From: Pontiellaceae bacterium
GTDB lineage: Bacteria; Verrucomicrobiota; Kiritimatiellia; Kiritimatiellales; Tichowtungiaceae
NCBI GenBank assembly: GCA_029934215.1
Contig: JAOZMR010000051.1
Location: forward strand, 1-13,571
Direction: 5' to 3'
Length of the DNA: 13,571 nucleotides
Under the pieces are notes generated by a model. It had not been told where the DNA came from and did not search any database. It saw only the letters and a program-made list of their open reading frames with translations. The position numbers and the translations under genes were made by a program. Below, piece by piece: positions 1 to 7,447 of this stretch (within the stretch, counting starts at the first letter, position 1; every line of letters begins with the position of its first letter).

Positions 1-497
1 AAAATCGCCCTGCTTCATACGATGGGGGATCTTCCAGAGCCTAAATCAACCCACAAATTCTGCTGAAGAGGCTCTTTTTCTTTGCGATCTCTGCGTTCGT
101 GAACCGTTCCCGATGGTCACTATTTTTGACTACAAAAATTATTTATCGCTTCGCTTTCAGCGCGGTTAATAAATCTCCATTTTTTGCAGTTTTCATGTAA
201 CAGTGGCTACATTCATATTGCGAGGCAAAACCTGAAAACGGGCGTTTTGTATGAGGGCTGGTTTCCTGAGCGACAGAAAATGGAACGTGGCGGGAGCTTC
301 CAGCTCCCACCACTATGACGAACAACCCTCATACAAAATGCTCGTTTTCAGGGTTTGCATCGCAAGCTGAATGACGCCAATTCGGATAAAATTCTTCCAA
401 TGCTTGGACATTTTCGCGGTGGTTTGCTAGCGTGAGAACCAACTCGAATACGCTTAAATTTAGAAAGCTTTTTCAATAGAAACGAGTTTCGCGAGAG
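1..497. other. Noncoding upstream region with repeats
   Basis: No convincing gene is present in these 497 bases. The + strand frame from base 1 is open to a TGA at 64-66 and could be the tail of an upstream gene, but it is too short to judge. Positions 74-105 are rich in TGCG/TCT words that resemble a stretch at 12015-12048. Positions 210-373 hold a nested inverted repeat described separately, and 395-409 holds a copy of the TTCCAA-NNN-TTGGAA type palindrome. I see no convincing promoter for the gene at 498. Confidence 0.6.
210..373. repeat. Nested inverted repeat (48-base arms around a GC-rich hairpin)
   Basis: The outer arms are 210-257 and 326-373. The reverse complement of the right arm matches the left arm at 42 of 48 positions by direct comparison. 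Inside them, 287-298 and 302-313 form a second hairpin with 11 of 12 pairs and a TCC loop. A related single arm lies at 4199-4242 in the same orientation as the right arm. No open reading frame in it looks protein-like. It could be a MITE-like or REP-like element, or a structured RNA; the sequence alone does not decide. Confidence 0.75.
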
Positions 498-1865
498 ATG
501 AACGAAATGAAAAATGATATCCACGCCCGAGTGTCCAGTGCCTATCGCCATATTTTAGCGCACTACTACAATATGCTTATTCCAGATTTTGCGAGGGTTT
601 TGGAGGTTGGGTGTGCTGACGCTGCCCTTTTGTCTTTGTTAAAGGGTGCCGAGAAAGTCGGAGTGGACTGCTCCGAAAGGCACATTCAACAAGCTCAGTG
701 GGATTTCCCAGAAATCAGGTTCTGTGTTCAGTCGGGAGAGTCGTTAGTTTTGGACGATACGTTTGATGTGATTATCGTTTCGGATACTCTTAATCTTGCG
801 GAGGATATTCAGGTCTTTTTGCATCAATTGCAAAAAGTTGCACATCCTAAAACACGATTGATTATCAATGTTCATAACACGTTATGGCGTCCCATCTTTG
901 CACTGACAACATTTCTTGGATGGAAAAAAAACGAACCACGAACCAGTTGGTTAGCGAGGTCTGATGTCCGGAACCTTTTGGATTTGGCGGGCTGGGAAAC
1001 GGTAAAAACGTCCTCTCACATTCTTCTACCCAGCAAAAAACCCGTTGTGGATGTTCTGTTCAATCGGTTTTTAGCTCCACTTTTTCCCTGCTTTTGCATG
1101 ACTCTCTTTTTTGTTGCGCGTCAACGTTCCGTTCGTGAGACGAAGCAACTAACGACGACGGTGTTGATTCCAGCACGCAATGAGTCCGGAAACATTGAAG
1201 AAATCATACAACGAACGCCAGAGTTGGGCCCCAACATGGAGTTGATCTTTGTTGAAGGAAATTCAACGGATGACACCTGGGAAGAAATCCAGCGCGTCGC
1301 AGCGGTCTATCCAGAGAAAAACATCAAGATTCTACAGCAACCAGGGACAGGAAAAGGGGATGCCGTTCGAACTGGGTTTGCACAAGCAACGGGCGATATT
1401 CTGATGATTTTGGATGCAGACATGACGATGCCGCCCGAGGAATTGCCAAAATTTTATGAGATCCTTGCGACCAACACCGCCGACTTCGCCAACGGCGTCC
1501 GGCTGGTTTACCCAATGGAAGAAGAAGCAATGCGGTTCTTTAATTTATGCGCGAATAAAACCTTCAGCCTTTTATTTTCCTGGCTCCTCGGTCAACCCAT
1601 TAAAGACACGCTGTGCGGAACCAAAGTCATGTTGCGGACGGATTATGAGCAGTTAGCGGCGAATCGAAGCTACTTTGGGGATTTCGACCCTTTCGGCGAT
1701 TTTGATCTCATTTTTGGGGCCAACAAATTGAACCTCAAGTTCATCGATGTTCCAATTCGGTACGCAGCCCGGACGTATGGAACAACCAATATTGATCGCT
1801 GGGTTAATGGGGTCTTGTTGACTCGCATGGTCTTATTCGCGGCACGAAAACTCAAATTCATTTAA
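498..1865 (+). CDS. Bifunctional SAM-dependent methyltransferase / family 2 glycosyltransferase
   Basis: This 455-residue protein joins two enzymes. Residues about 1-180 form a class I methyltransferase with the SAM-binding motif VLEVGCAD (34-41), a likely acidic ribose contact in VGVDCS (54-59) and an FDVIIVSDTL strand (89-98). Residues 183-207 are hydrophobic and may touch the membrane. Residues 219 to about 430 form a GT-A glycosyltransferase like polyprenyl-phosphate (DPM1-type) sugar transferases: VLIPARNESGN (222-232), GTGKGDAVRTG (283-293), and the metal-binding DAD at 306-308. The acceptor is unknown; a lipid-linked sugar or surface glycan is likely. Start choice is open: GAGAG at 493-497 is well placed for the ATG at 507, so the first three residues may not be made. 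It is separated from its neighbours and is probably its own unit. Confidence 0.85.
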   Translation: MNEMKNDIHARVSSAYRHILAHYYNMLIPDFARVLEVGCADAALLSLLKGAEKVGVDCSERHIQQAQWDFPEIRFCVQSGESLVLDDTFDVIIVSDTLNLAEDIQVFLHQLQKVAHPKTRLIINVHNTLWRPIFALTTFLGWKKNEPRTSWLARSDVRNLLDLAGWETVKTSSHILLPSKKPVVDVLFNRFLAPLFPCFCMTLFFVARQRSVRETKQLTTTVLIPARNESGNIEEIIQRTPELGPNMELIFVEGNSTDDTWEEIQRVAAVYPEKNIKILQQPGTGKGDAVRTGFAQATGDILMILDADMTMPPEELPKFYEILATNTADFANGVRLVYPMEEEAMRFFNLCANKTFSLLFSWLLGQPIKDTLCGTKVMLRTDYEQLAANRSYFGDFDPFGDFDLIFGANKLNLKFIDVPIRYAARTYGTTNIDRWVNGVLLTRMVLFAARKLKFI

Positions 1866-1896
1866 TCTCTTTCCCCTTAACTCCACAAATCTCCAA

Positions 1897-1925
1897 TTGA
1901 TTCTCACCAACGATTCTGTTATACA
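1897..1925 (+). promoter_or_regulatory. Possible sigma70-type promoter for a leaderless ATPase mRNA
   Basis: TTGATT at 1897-1902 and TATACA at 1920-1925 are separated by 17 bases, each matching the consensus at four of six positions. Initiation about seven bases downstream would fall almost on the ATG at 1934. That gene has no visible Shine-Dalgarno sequence, which fits leaderless translation. The match is weak and this is inference. Confidence 0.25.
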
Positions 1926-1933
1926 TGTACCTT

Positions 1934-2743
1934 ATGTACCTCGACTTCTTCCAACTCAACGAATTTCCGTTCAACGTAACGCCCGACCCTCGCTTTCTTT
2001 TCTTTTCGGAACGCCACCGAGAAGCCTACGAATCCCTCCTGTACGGCATCGAACACCGAAAAGGCTTTATTGTCCTGACAGGTGAAGTCGGTTGCGGAAA
2101 AACCACTATTTGCCGCTCCGTTCTAAACAACCTGCCCGGCACCACCCACTCCGCACTAATCCTCAACCCATCGCTAACGACAGCGCAGCTAGTGCGTGCC
2201 ATTCTCATCGACCTCGGTCTCGACCCAAAAGGGCGAGACAAACTCGTTCACATCGCCCAGCTCAATCGCTTTCTACTCAATTGCTTAGAGAAAGGCGAAA
2301 ACATCACTGTCATTATTGACGAATCGCAAAATCTCGCCCCCGAACTGATGGAGCAAGTTCGCATGCTATCCAACATGGAAACCGATCAGCACAAACTGAT
2401 GCAAATCATCCTCGCAGGACAACCCGAGCTCAAAGAACGCCTCCGACAACCCGACCTACGCCAGCTACGCCAGCGCATCATGGTTCACTGCGACCTCGCC
2501 CCGCTCCTCGAAATGGAAACCGCGCTATACATCCAGCACCGCCTCAACGTAGCCGGTGCCAACAACCGCATCACCTTCAACACCGACGCCGTTCGTCAGG
2601 TTCACGAAAGAGCGCAAGGCATTCCCCGCCAAATCAACACCCTATGCGACCGCGCCCTACTCGCCGCCTATATACGGCGCGACCAGCAGATCACCACCGC
2701 CGACATTCAAAACGCCATTAACGAACTGGCAAGCATCATATAG
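1934..2743 (+). CDS. ExeA/GspA-family AAA ATPase
   Basis: This is a P-loop ATPase of the ExeA/GspA (also MshM and XrtA-associated) family. The opening MYLDFFQLNEFPF and TPDPRFLF is the family's typical N-terminus, so I place the start at 1934 rather than the in-frame ATG at 1925. Numbered from 1934, Walker A is GEVGCGKT at about 50-57, Walker B is VIIDESQNL at about 126-134, and conserved LRQRI and GIPRQIN motifs follow near 198 and 240. The protein ends after the ATPase and its helical lid. It lacks the membrane segment and peptidoglycan-binding domain of classical ExeA, so it probably acts in the cytoplasm. The downstream GspB-like gene starts 14 bases later, which suggests a GspA/GspB pair helping a secretin or pilus machine cross the cell wall. 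An MSHA-pilus or exopolysaccharide role is also possible. Confidence 0.85.
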   Translation: MYLDFFQLNEFPFNVTPDPRFLFFSERHREAYESLLYGIEHRKGFIVLTGEVGCGKTTICRSVLNNLPGTTHSALILNPSLTTAQLVRAILIDLGLDPKGRDKLVHIAQLNRFLLNCLEKGENITVIIDESQNLAPELMEQVRMLSNMETDQHKLMQIILAGQPELKERLRQPDLRQLRQRIMVHCDLAPLLEMETALYIQHRLNVAGANNRITFNTDAVRQVHERAQGIPRQINTLCDRALLAAYIRRDQQITTADIQNAINELASII

Positions 2744-2757
2744 AGAGGAGTCGTGAA

Positions 2758-3321
2758 ATGAGTTTAATTCAAGACGCACTAAAACGAAAACGAGAAGAAG
2801 AAGCTACACCTCTCACGAAAGAAGCACCCACAACAGCACCACCCGTCGTCGAGACAAAACCACTCGTCACGGCACCACCCAACATCGAAGAAAAACCAAA
2901 CAAACTCCTAACCATACTAACACTAATCATCATCACAGCCCTGGCAACCATCGGCATAATCAAATTCAACCGAGCCCCCGCCGCAGAAACAAAGATCGAA
3001 CGAAAAGCCGAACAGAAGCCCGAGCCAAAACCCGAGCCGCCACAAGCGATAGAAAAGCGTCCCCCCGTCGCCCTTGCCGTCGCCCCCGCCCTCCCCTCCC
3101 CTATTGAAAAACCCGTTAAAAAAATCGAAAAAAAGAACTGGCCAGAGCTAACCCTGACCGGCTTCGCCACTGGGAACGGACAACGCATGGTATACATCAA
3201 CGGAAAAATGCTGGCAGAAGGACGCAAAATCAAAGGAGCCCGCATCCTACGAATTGGAAAAACCGAGGCCATCATTGAATACCAAGGCGAGCGCCGCATC
3301 CTCCGCCTCGACCCCCAATAA
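2758..3321 (+). CDS. GspB-like (type II secretion system B) membrane protein
   Basis: The 187-residue protein has the layout of GspB/ExeB proteins. It opens with a short cytoplasmic MSLIQDALKRK, like the MSxILDALKK start common in the family. One membrane segment follows (about 50-70), then a Lys/Pro/Glu-rich periplasmic linker (71-125). It ends in a compact domain (127-184) with NWPELTLTGFATG, RMVYINGKMLAEG and IIEYQGERRIL, matching the T2SSB fold. GspB normally partners the GspA ATPase and helps secretin assembly in the envelope, and the preceding gene is such an ATPase. A good ribosome site (GAGGAG, 2745-2750) sits 7 bases before the ATG. The linker is strongly C-rich in DNA (3061-3120). 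Other secretion genes are not in the window, so the client machine is unknown. Confidence 0.8.
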   Translation: MSLIQDALKRKREEEATPLTKEAPTTAPPVVETKPLVTAPPNIEEKPNKLLTILTLIIITALATIGIIKFNRAPAAETKIERKAEQKPEPKPEPPQAIEKRPPVALAVAPALPSPIEKPVKKIEKKNWPELTLTGFATGNGQRMVYINGKMLAEGRKIKGARILRIGKTEAIIEYQGERRILRLDPQ

Positions 3322-3323
3322 CC

Positions 3324-3338
3324 TTCCAAACCCTGGAA
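3324..3338. repeat. TTCCA-N5-TGGAA palindrome (gspB-nfo spacer)
   Basis: TTCCAAACCCTGGAA lies in the 26-base gap between the GspB-like gene and nfo. It differs by a single base from the copy at 11725-11739. It could form a five-pair hairpin just before the nfo start. Confidence 0.6.
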
Positions 3339-3347
3339 AACCACAAC

Positions 3348-4190
3348 ATGAAATACATCGGAGCACACGTCAGCGCAAGTGGCGGCGTCAAAAACGCCCC
3401 AAAAAACGCCAAAGCCATCGGGGCAAATGCCTTTGCACTCTTCACAAAAAACCAGCGACAATGGAAAGCCGCCCCACTCACCAGCGAAAACATCGCCGCA
3501 TTCCAAAGCAACTGCGCCGAAACCTTCTCGCCCAACCAGATCCTCGCGCACGACTCATACCTAATCAACCTCGGTCATCCCGAAACCGATTCACTCGAAA
3601 AATCGCGCACCGCCTTCCTCGACGAAATGCAACGATGCAAACAGCTCGGGCTCGACCGCCTAAACTTCCACCCCGGCAGTCATCTAAAAAAACGCACCGA
3701 AACCAACTGCCTCTCCACCATCGCAGAATCGATCAACATCACCCTCGAAAAAACCAGCGGCGTAACCGCCGTCATCGAAAACACAGCGGGGCAAGGCACC
3801 AACATGGGCTACACATTTGAACAGCTCGCCGAGATCATCGAACAAATCGACGACAAAACCCGCATAGGCATATGCATCGACACCTGCCACACCTTCACCT
3901 CTGGCTACGACCTACGCACAGAAGCGGCCTGCAAAAACACCTTCGACCAATTCGAACAGATCGTAGGCTTCAACTACCTGATGGGCATGCATCTAAACGA
4001 CTCCAAGAAAGAGCTAGCCACGCGGGTCGACCGTCACCACAGCCTCGGCAAAGGCTTCATTGGGCTCGACTGCTTCCGCTACATTATGGCCGACCCCCGC
4101 TTCAACGACATGCCCCTCATCCTCGAAACAACCGACCCCACCCTCTGGTCCGACGAGATCAAACTACTCCGCACCTTCGAAACCGACTAA
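3348..4190 (+). CDS. nfo: Endonuclease IV (deoxyribonuclease IV)
   Basis: This is an AP endonuclease of base-excision repair. It cuts DNA 5' of abasic sites and removes 3' blocking groups in the cytoplasm, using three metal ions, usually zinc. The 280-residue length is normal. All nine metal ligands known from E. coli are present, each shifted by one: H68 (AHDSYLINL), H108 (NFHPGSH), E144 (VIENTAGQG), D178 and H181 (CIDTCHTF), H215 (MHLND), D228 and H230 (DRHHSLG) and E260 (LILETT). It should therefore be active. The start follows the GspB-like gene by 26 bases with no clear ribosome site, so translation may be coupled to the upstream gene. A link to secretion is not implied. The DNA is C- and A-rich on the coding strand (for example 23 C against 8 G at 3541-3600). 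Confidence 0.97.
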   Translation: MKYIGAHVSASGGVKNAPKNAKAIGANAFALFTKNQRQWKAAPLTSENIAAFQSNCAETFSPNQILAHDSYLINLGHPETDSLEKSRTAFLDEMQRCKQLGLDRLNFHPGSHLKKRTETNCLSTIAESINITLEKTSGVTAVIENTAGQGTNMGYTFEQLAEIIEQIDDKTRIGICIDTCHTFTSGYDLRTEAACKNTFDQFEQIVGFNYLMGMHLNDSKKELATRVDRHHSLGKGFIGLDCFRYIMADPRFNDMPLILETTDPTLWSDEIKLLRTFETD

Positions 4191-4198
4191 ACAACAAA

Positions 4199-4242
4199 CC
4201 CTCATACAAAACGCCAATTTTTGGGTTTTGCATACAGGCTGG
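4199..4242 (+). repeat. Third copy of the CCCTCATACAAAA repeat arm
   Basis: This stretch begins CCCTCATACAAAA and matches the 326-373 arm at about three quarters of positions, with the same 13 opening bases. It stands alone, without a partner arm nearby. CAAAAC and GTTTTG inside it (4207-4212 and 4225-4230) can pair as a six-base stem. It fills much of the 111-base gap between nfo and the BamD-LptD gene. It might act as an mRNA end structure, but no T-run follows. Confidence 0.65.
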
Positions 4243-4301
4243 AGAACGTATTTACCTTCGCACTTGCTAATCCATGCCAGCTTCCGTAGTCTCTGTTGAA
4301 T

Positions 4302-7300
4302 ATGAAAAAACAAAAAAATGTACGCTTTCTCGTTTGTGTTCTCTCCTTTTTTTCGCTTCTCTCGCTGACGGGTCAGTCCAATGAGTTGCCAGCTAAGGAG
4401 ACGAGCCAAGGAAATTATTCTTATTTAAATCCGTTTGCGCATAAACCGGCTTCTGCTGAGGAGCATATGAAGTATGCCAATGCGTTGCTGGAGAGCGGTG
4501 AGGTTGGCGCGGCACGTAAGCAGTTTGAGATTTTTGTGAAGCGTTGGCCGGAGGATGAAGGTGCTGCTGTGGCTCAGAAGGCGGTGGGTGACCTTTTTTA
4601 TCAGCAGGGTAAACATAAGAAGGCGTTTGAAGCATACGAATTATTGATTCAGAAGTATTATTCGGGCATTAGGGCGTATGATTCGGTGCTCGAAAACCAA
4701 CTGGCTATTGCAGATTTCGAGACGAAGCGTAAGCGGATGAGCTGGGTTTTTGGCGGTTATACCGCTCCGGAGCGAGCCATTCCGTATCTTGAGTCGATTG
4801 TCCGTAATGCTCCGCAGTGGGATCGTACGCCTGAGATGCAGTACAGAATCGGAAGGGCGTATCAGAAAAATGATAATTATGAAATGGCGATTGTTGCCTA
4901 TACGACGGTGGAGTATCGTTATCCGGATAGCGCTGTGGCGGAGGTTGCTTTGTTTGAAAAAGTGCTCTGTTTGCGCGAGCTGGTTCTTTCCACTCCGTAT
5001 AGTCTGGATCTTCGCGAACAGGCGGAGCAAGCAGTCCGTCTTTTTAAGGCAGTTTATCCGGAGTCTGAACACGCTTTCGAGGTGGAGACTTTTGGCAAGA
5101 CTCTCTATGATTCCGCAGCTCGTGCGGTGTACGAAACGGGGGAGTTTTATGAGCGCGTGCCTTTGCCGCCACGAACGGATTCCGCTCGAATCTATTATGA
5201 AAAGGTGATCGAGCTTTATGGCGGAACTGAATACGCTTTGCTAGCGGCTAAGCGGTTAAAGGTGCTTGTCCCGGGTACCATTTCCGGGAGCGGCGCGTTG
5301 GTGAATCCGAAGATTTTTCCTGTTCCTGAGGAGACGCTTGACGTGGATGGAAGCGAGCTTCCGGCTAAACCGATAGAAGCGTGGCCGCTTCCGGAGCGTT
5401 TGAATGATGATCGCGATGCCATCGAGGTGACTGCGGATCGAATGGAGTATCAGGGAGATCTTTTGATTGCAGAGGGGCATGTGGCTCTGCAGCAGGATGG
5501 CGCGAGTATGCGTGCGGATTATGTGACGGTGAACCATGAAACGGGTGAGGTGGCCGCGCGAGGGGATATTCTTATGCTTCGCGATGACAATTTGTGGGAG
5601 GGTCAGCAACTGGTTTATAATTATAAAACGAAGGTGGGTTCTTTTGGTGAATCCGACATGTATTTTGAGCCGGTTCACGTTAATTCGGAGGAGATTGAAC
5701 GTGTTTCTAGCAATGAGTATGTGATGTATAACGCACAAATCACCACGTGTTCCGGTGATAAGCCGATCATTTATGCAAGGGCCAAGGAGGTTCGCGTTTT
5801 TGACCAGCCCCATGAAGATGGCGGATGTTTTATTAAGGCTAAGCACGTTACGTTCTATGTGAAGGGCATTCCTGTTCTGTATACGCCGCGCTGGCAGCGT
5901 CACCTCGGCTATCGCATATTCAGCTTCTCCGTCGGTGTTGGCGGGAATTTGGGCGCGTTCGTGATGGGTCAAGCGAAGTTGCATCCAACTGACTGGCTCG
6001 CGACGACGACGCGTTTTGATTATTATTCGAGACGAGGCGTTGGTTTAGGCCAGAATTTCGACTGGAAAACAAAAAACGGAACCGGTTCTTTTAAGGCGTA
6101 TCACATCAACGATAGCTCCCCGTTCGAACAGGTCGAAACCGTAGCAGAAGAGGCGCTTGTTGATTCTTCCCGCTATCGCGTGAAACTTGACCATCGCGAG
6201 CAGATCAGTGCAGATGCGTACTTCATCACCAAGGTAAACTACCTAAGCGATCGGTTTGTTCTTGAGGATTTCTTCGACGATGAGTTCCGTAATAATGCGA
6301 ATCCTGAGAACTACGCGGTGATCCAGCAGGCAACGGACGAGTATGCCGCGAGCCTGCGTACGGATAAGCGTCTTAATGATTTCTACACCACCGTAGATCG
6401 GCTCCCTGAACTTGACTTTAACTGGTACCGTTCTCGGGTTGCGGAAAGTCCGCTCTATTTCCAGAGCGATAATGGAGTTGCCTATATGGGAATGAGTTTT
6501 GCTAAAACAAATCTGCCGCCGGTTTTGAGACCGGATGATTATCATAGTGTTCGTGCGGACACGTATAATCAGATGTTTCTGCCGATGCGCATTCGCGACT
6601 TCTTCAACGTCATTCCGCGTGCCGCTTATCGAGGAACCTGGTACAGCGATACACCTAGCGGCGAGTCGCCATATCGCCAGATCGCCGAGCTCGGTACGTG
6701 GACTTCCGTTAAGGCATACAAAACACTTTCCGAAAAAAGCGGGTTTTATGGCGAGGGTCTTCGTCACATCTTCGAGCCATATGCCGACTTTCTCTACCGT
6801 TATTCCAGTATTGAACCGGGCATGCTTCATCAGTTCGATGATGTTGACACTCTTGATGACGAAAACCGTGTTCGTTTCGGGTTGCTCAACTATTTGCAGT
6901 CGAAACGCGGCGCCAATCGCATCGCCAACGTTCTCGATGCCGACGTATTCACGACCTATAATTTCGAACCCGCCGTTGGGGAAGAGCATTTCGGTCCGAT
7001 CGAAGCTGATATCGAACTACGCCTAACCGAGAAGTTTAGTGTGATGACCGATTTCGAGTACGATGGGTATCAGGGTAGGTTCAACGATTTTAACACGCGA
7101 GCCCAGTACACCACCGACGACCGTAGCGAGTTCGCGCTCTCTCATCGCTTTCTCGAGGGCGAACGCTCGCTCTACACCCCATCGATCAGCCTCTTCCCGA
7201 ACGACGATTGGTCCTACGAGTTCTTCGCTCAATACGATGCATCTCTCGGCGAATGGCGCGAACGTAAGTTGCTTGTCAATCATAAGTTCGACTGTCTTGG

Positions 7301-7403
7301 TATGGGGCTGGGTTTGAATGTTGACGAAGATGATGAGCCCATGCTCTGGGTTCAGCTCTGGCTGACCGCTTTCCCTGATGCAATTCCGCAGCTCCAGCAG
7401 TAA
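4302..7403 (+). CDS. BamD-like TPR / LptD fusion outer-membrane protein
   Basis: One 1033-residue protein combines two outer-membrane assembly modules. Residues 1 to about 25 are a signal peptide (MKKQKN, then a hydrophobic run); no lipobox cysteine follows, so it is not a lipoprotein. About 50-320 holds TPR-like helices of BamD/YbgF type (HMKYANALLESGEVGAARKQ, then YRIGRAYQKNDNYEMAIVAY). About 370-460 is an OstA domain (AIEVTADRMEYQGDLLIAEG). From about 465 to the end is the LptD barrel region, with the conserved TTCSGDKPIIYARA (about 481-494) and IPVLYTPRW near 525. LptD inserts lipopolysaccharide into the outer leaflet. The cysteines at about 483 and 509 lie in the N-terminal region, unlike E. 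coli's full disulphide set. I chose the ATG at 4302; a TTG two codons earlier is in frame. No clear ribosome site is seen. The last residues (PQLQQ) lack the usual terminal aromatic. Confidence 0.85.
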   Translation: MKKQKNVRFLVCVLSFFSLLSLTGQSNELPAKETSQGNYSYLNPFAHKPASAEEHMKYANALLESGEVGAARKQFEIFVKRWPEDEGAAVAQKAVGDLFYQQGKHKKAFEAYELLIQKYYSGIRAYDSVLENQLAIADFETKRKRMSWVFGGYTAPERAIPYLESIVRNAPQWDRTPEMQYRIGRAYQKNDNYEMAIVAYTTVEYRYPDSAVAEVALFEKVLCLRELVLSTPYSLDLREQAEQAVRLFKAVYPESEHAFEVETFGKTLYDSAARAVYETGEFYERVPLPPRTDSARIYYEKVIELYGGTEYALLAAKRLKVLVPGTISGSGALVNPKIFPVPEETLDVDGSELPAKPIEAWPLPERLNDDRDAIEVTADRMEYQGDLLIAEGHVALQQDGASMRADYVTVNHETGEVAARGDILMLRDDNLWEGQQLVYNYKTKVGSFGESDMYFEPVHVNSEEIERVSSNEYVMYNAQITTCSGDKPIIYARAKEVRVFDQPHEDGGCFIKAKHVTFYVKGIPVLYTPRWQRHLGYRIFSFSVGVGGNLGAFVMGQAKLHPTDWLATTTRFDYYSRRGVGLGQNFDWKTKNGTGSFKAYHINDSSPFEQVETVAEEALVDSSRYRVKLDHREQISADAYFITKVNYLSDRFVLEDFFDDEFRNNANPENYAVIQQATDEYAASLRTDKRLNDFYTTVDRLPELDFNWYRSRVAESPLYFQSDNGVAYMGMSFAKTNLPPVLRPDDYHSVRADTYNQMFLPMRIRDFFNVIPRAAYRGTWYSDTPSGESPYRQIAELGTWTSVKAYKTLSEKSGFYGEGLRHIFEPYADFLYRYSSIEPGMLHQFDDVDTLDDENRVRFGLLNYLQSKRGANRIANVLDADVFTTYNFEPAVGEEHFGPIEADIELRLTEKFSVMTDFEYDGYQGRFNDFNTRAQYTTDDRSEFALSHRFLEGERSLYTPSISLFPNDDWSYEFFAQYDASLGEWRERKLLVNHKFDCLGMGLGLNVDEDDEPMLWVQLWLTAFPDAIPQLQQ

Positions 7404-7424
7404 TCTAAAATGCTTAATCTAAAA
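7401..7424 (+). repeat. Tandem TAATCTAAAA repeat between fusion gene and kinase
   Basis: The 10-base word TAATCTAAAA occurs at 7401-7410 (including the TAA stop codon) and again at 7415-7424. The second copy also forms a small AATCT/AGATT hairpin with 7426-7430. It lies in the 44-base gap before the sensor kinase. A regulator-binding role is speculation. Confidence 0.4.
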
Positions 7425-7447
7425 GAGATTTTGGTGATGAACGGCTT

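Noticed and set aside
1..66. Frame open from base 1 to a TGA, possible C-terminus of an upstream gene
   Set aside because: Only 21 codons, no recognisable motif, and another frame is open for longer. It cannot be told from chance.
36..80. AGAGCC/GGCTCT inverted repeat followed by TTTTTC
   Set aside because: The loop is 28 bases and the stem only six pairs, which is weak for a rho-independent terminator.
143..325. Minus strand 60-codon open frame
   Set aside because: It lies on the nested inverted repeat and its composition follows the repeat. No ribosome site or family resemblance.
2769..3551. Long minus strand open frame (260 codons)
   Set aside because: It is antisense to the GspB-like gene and nfo, both clearly real. 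The frame stays open because of their C-rich codon use.
5256..5984. Minus strand open frame of 242 codons
   Set aside because: Antisense shadow of the BamD-LptD gene with no recognisable motifs.
6243..6989. Minus strand open frame of 248 codons
   Set aside because: Antisense shadow of the LptD barrel region, with no motifs or start signals.
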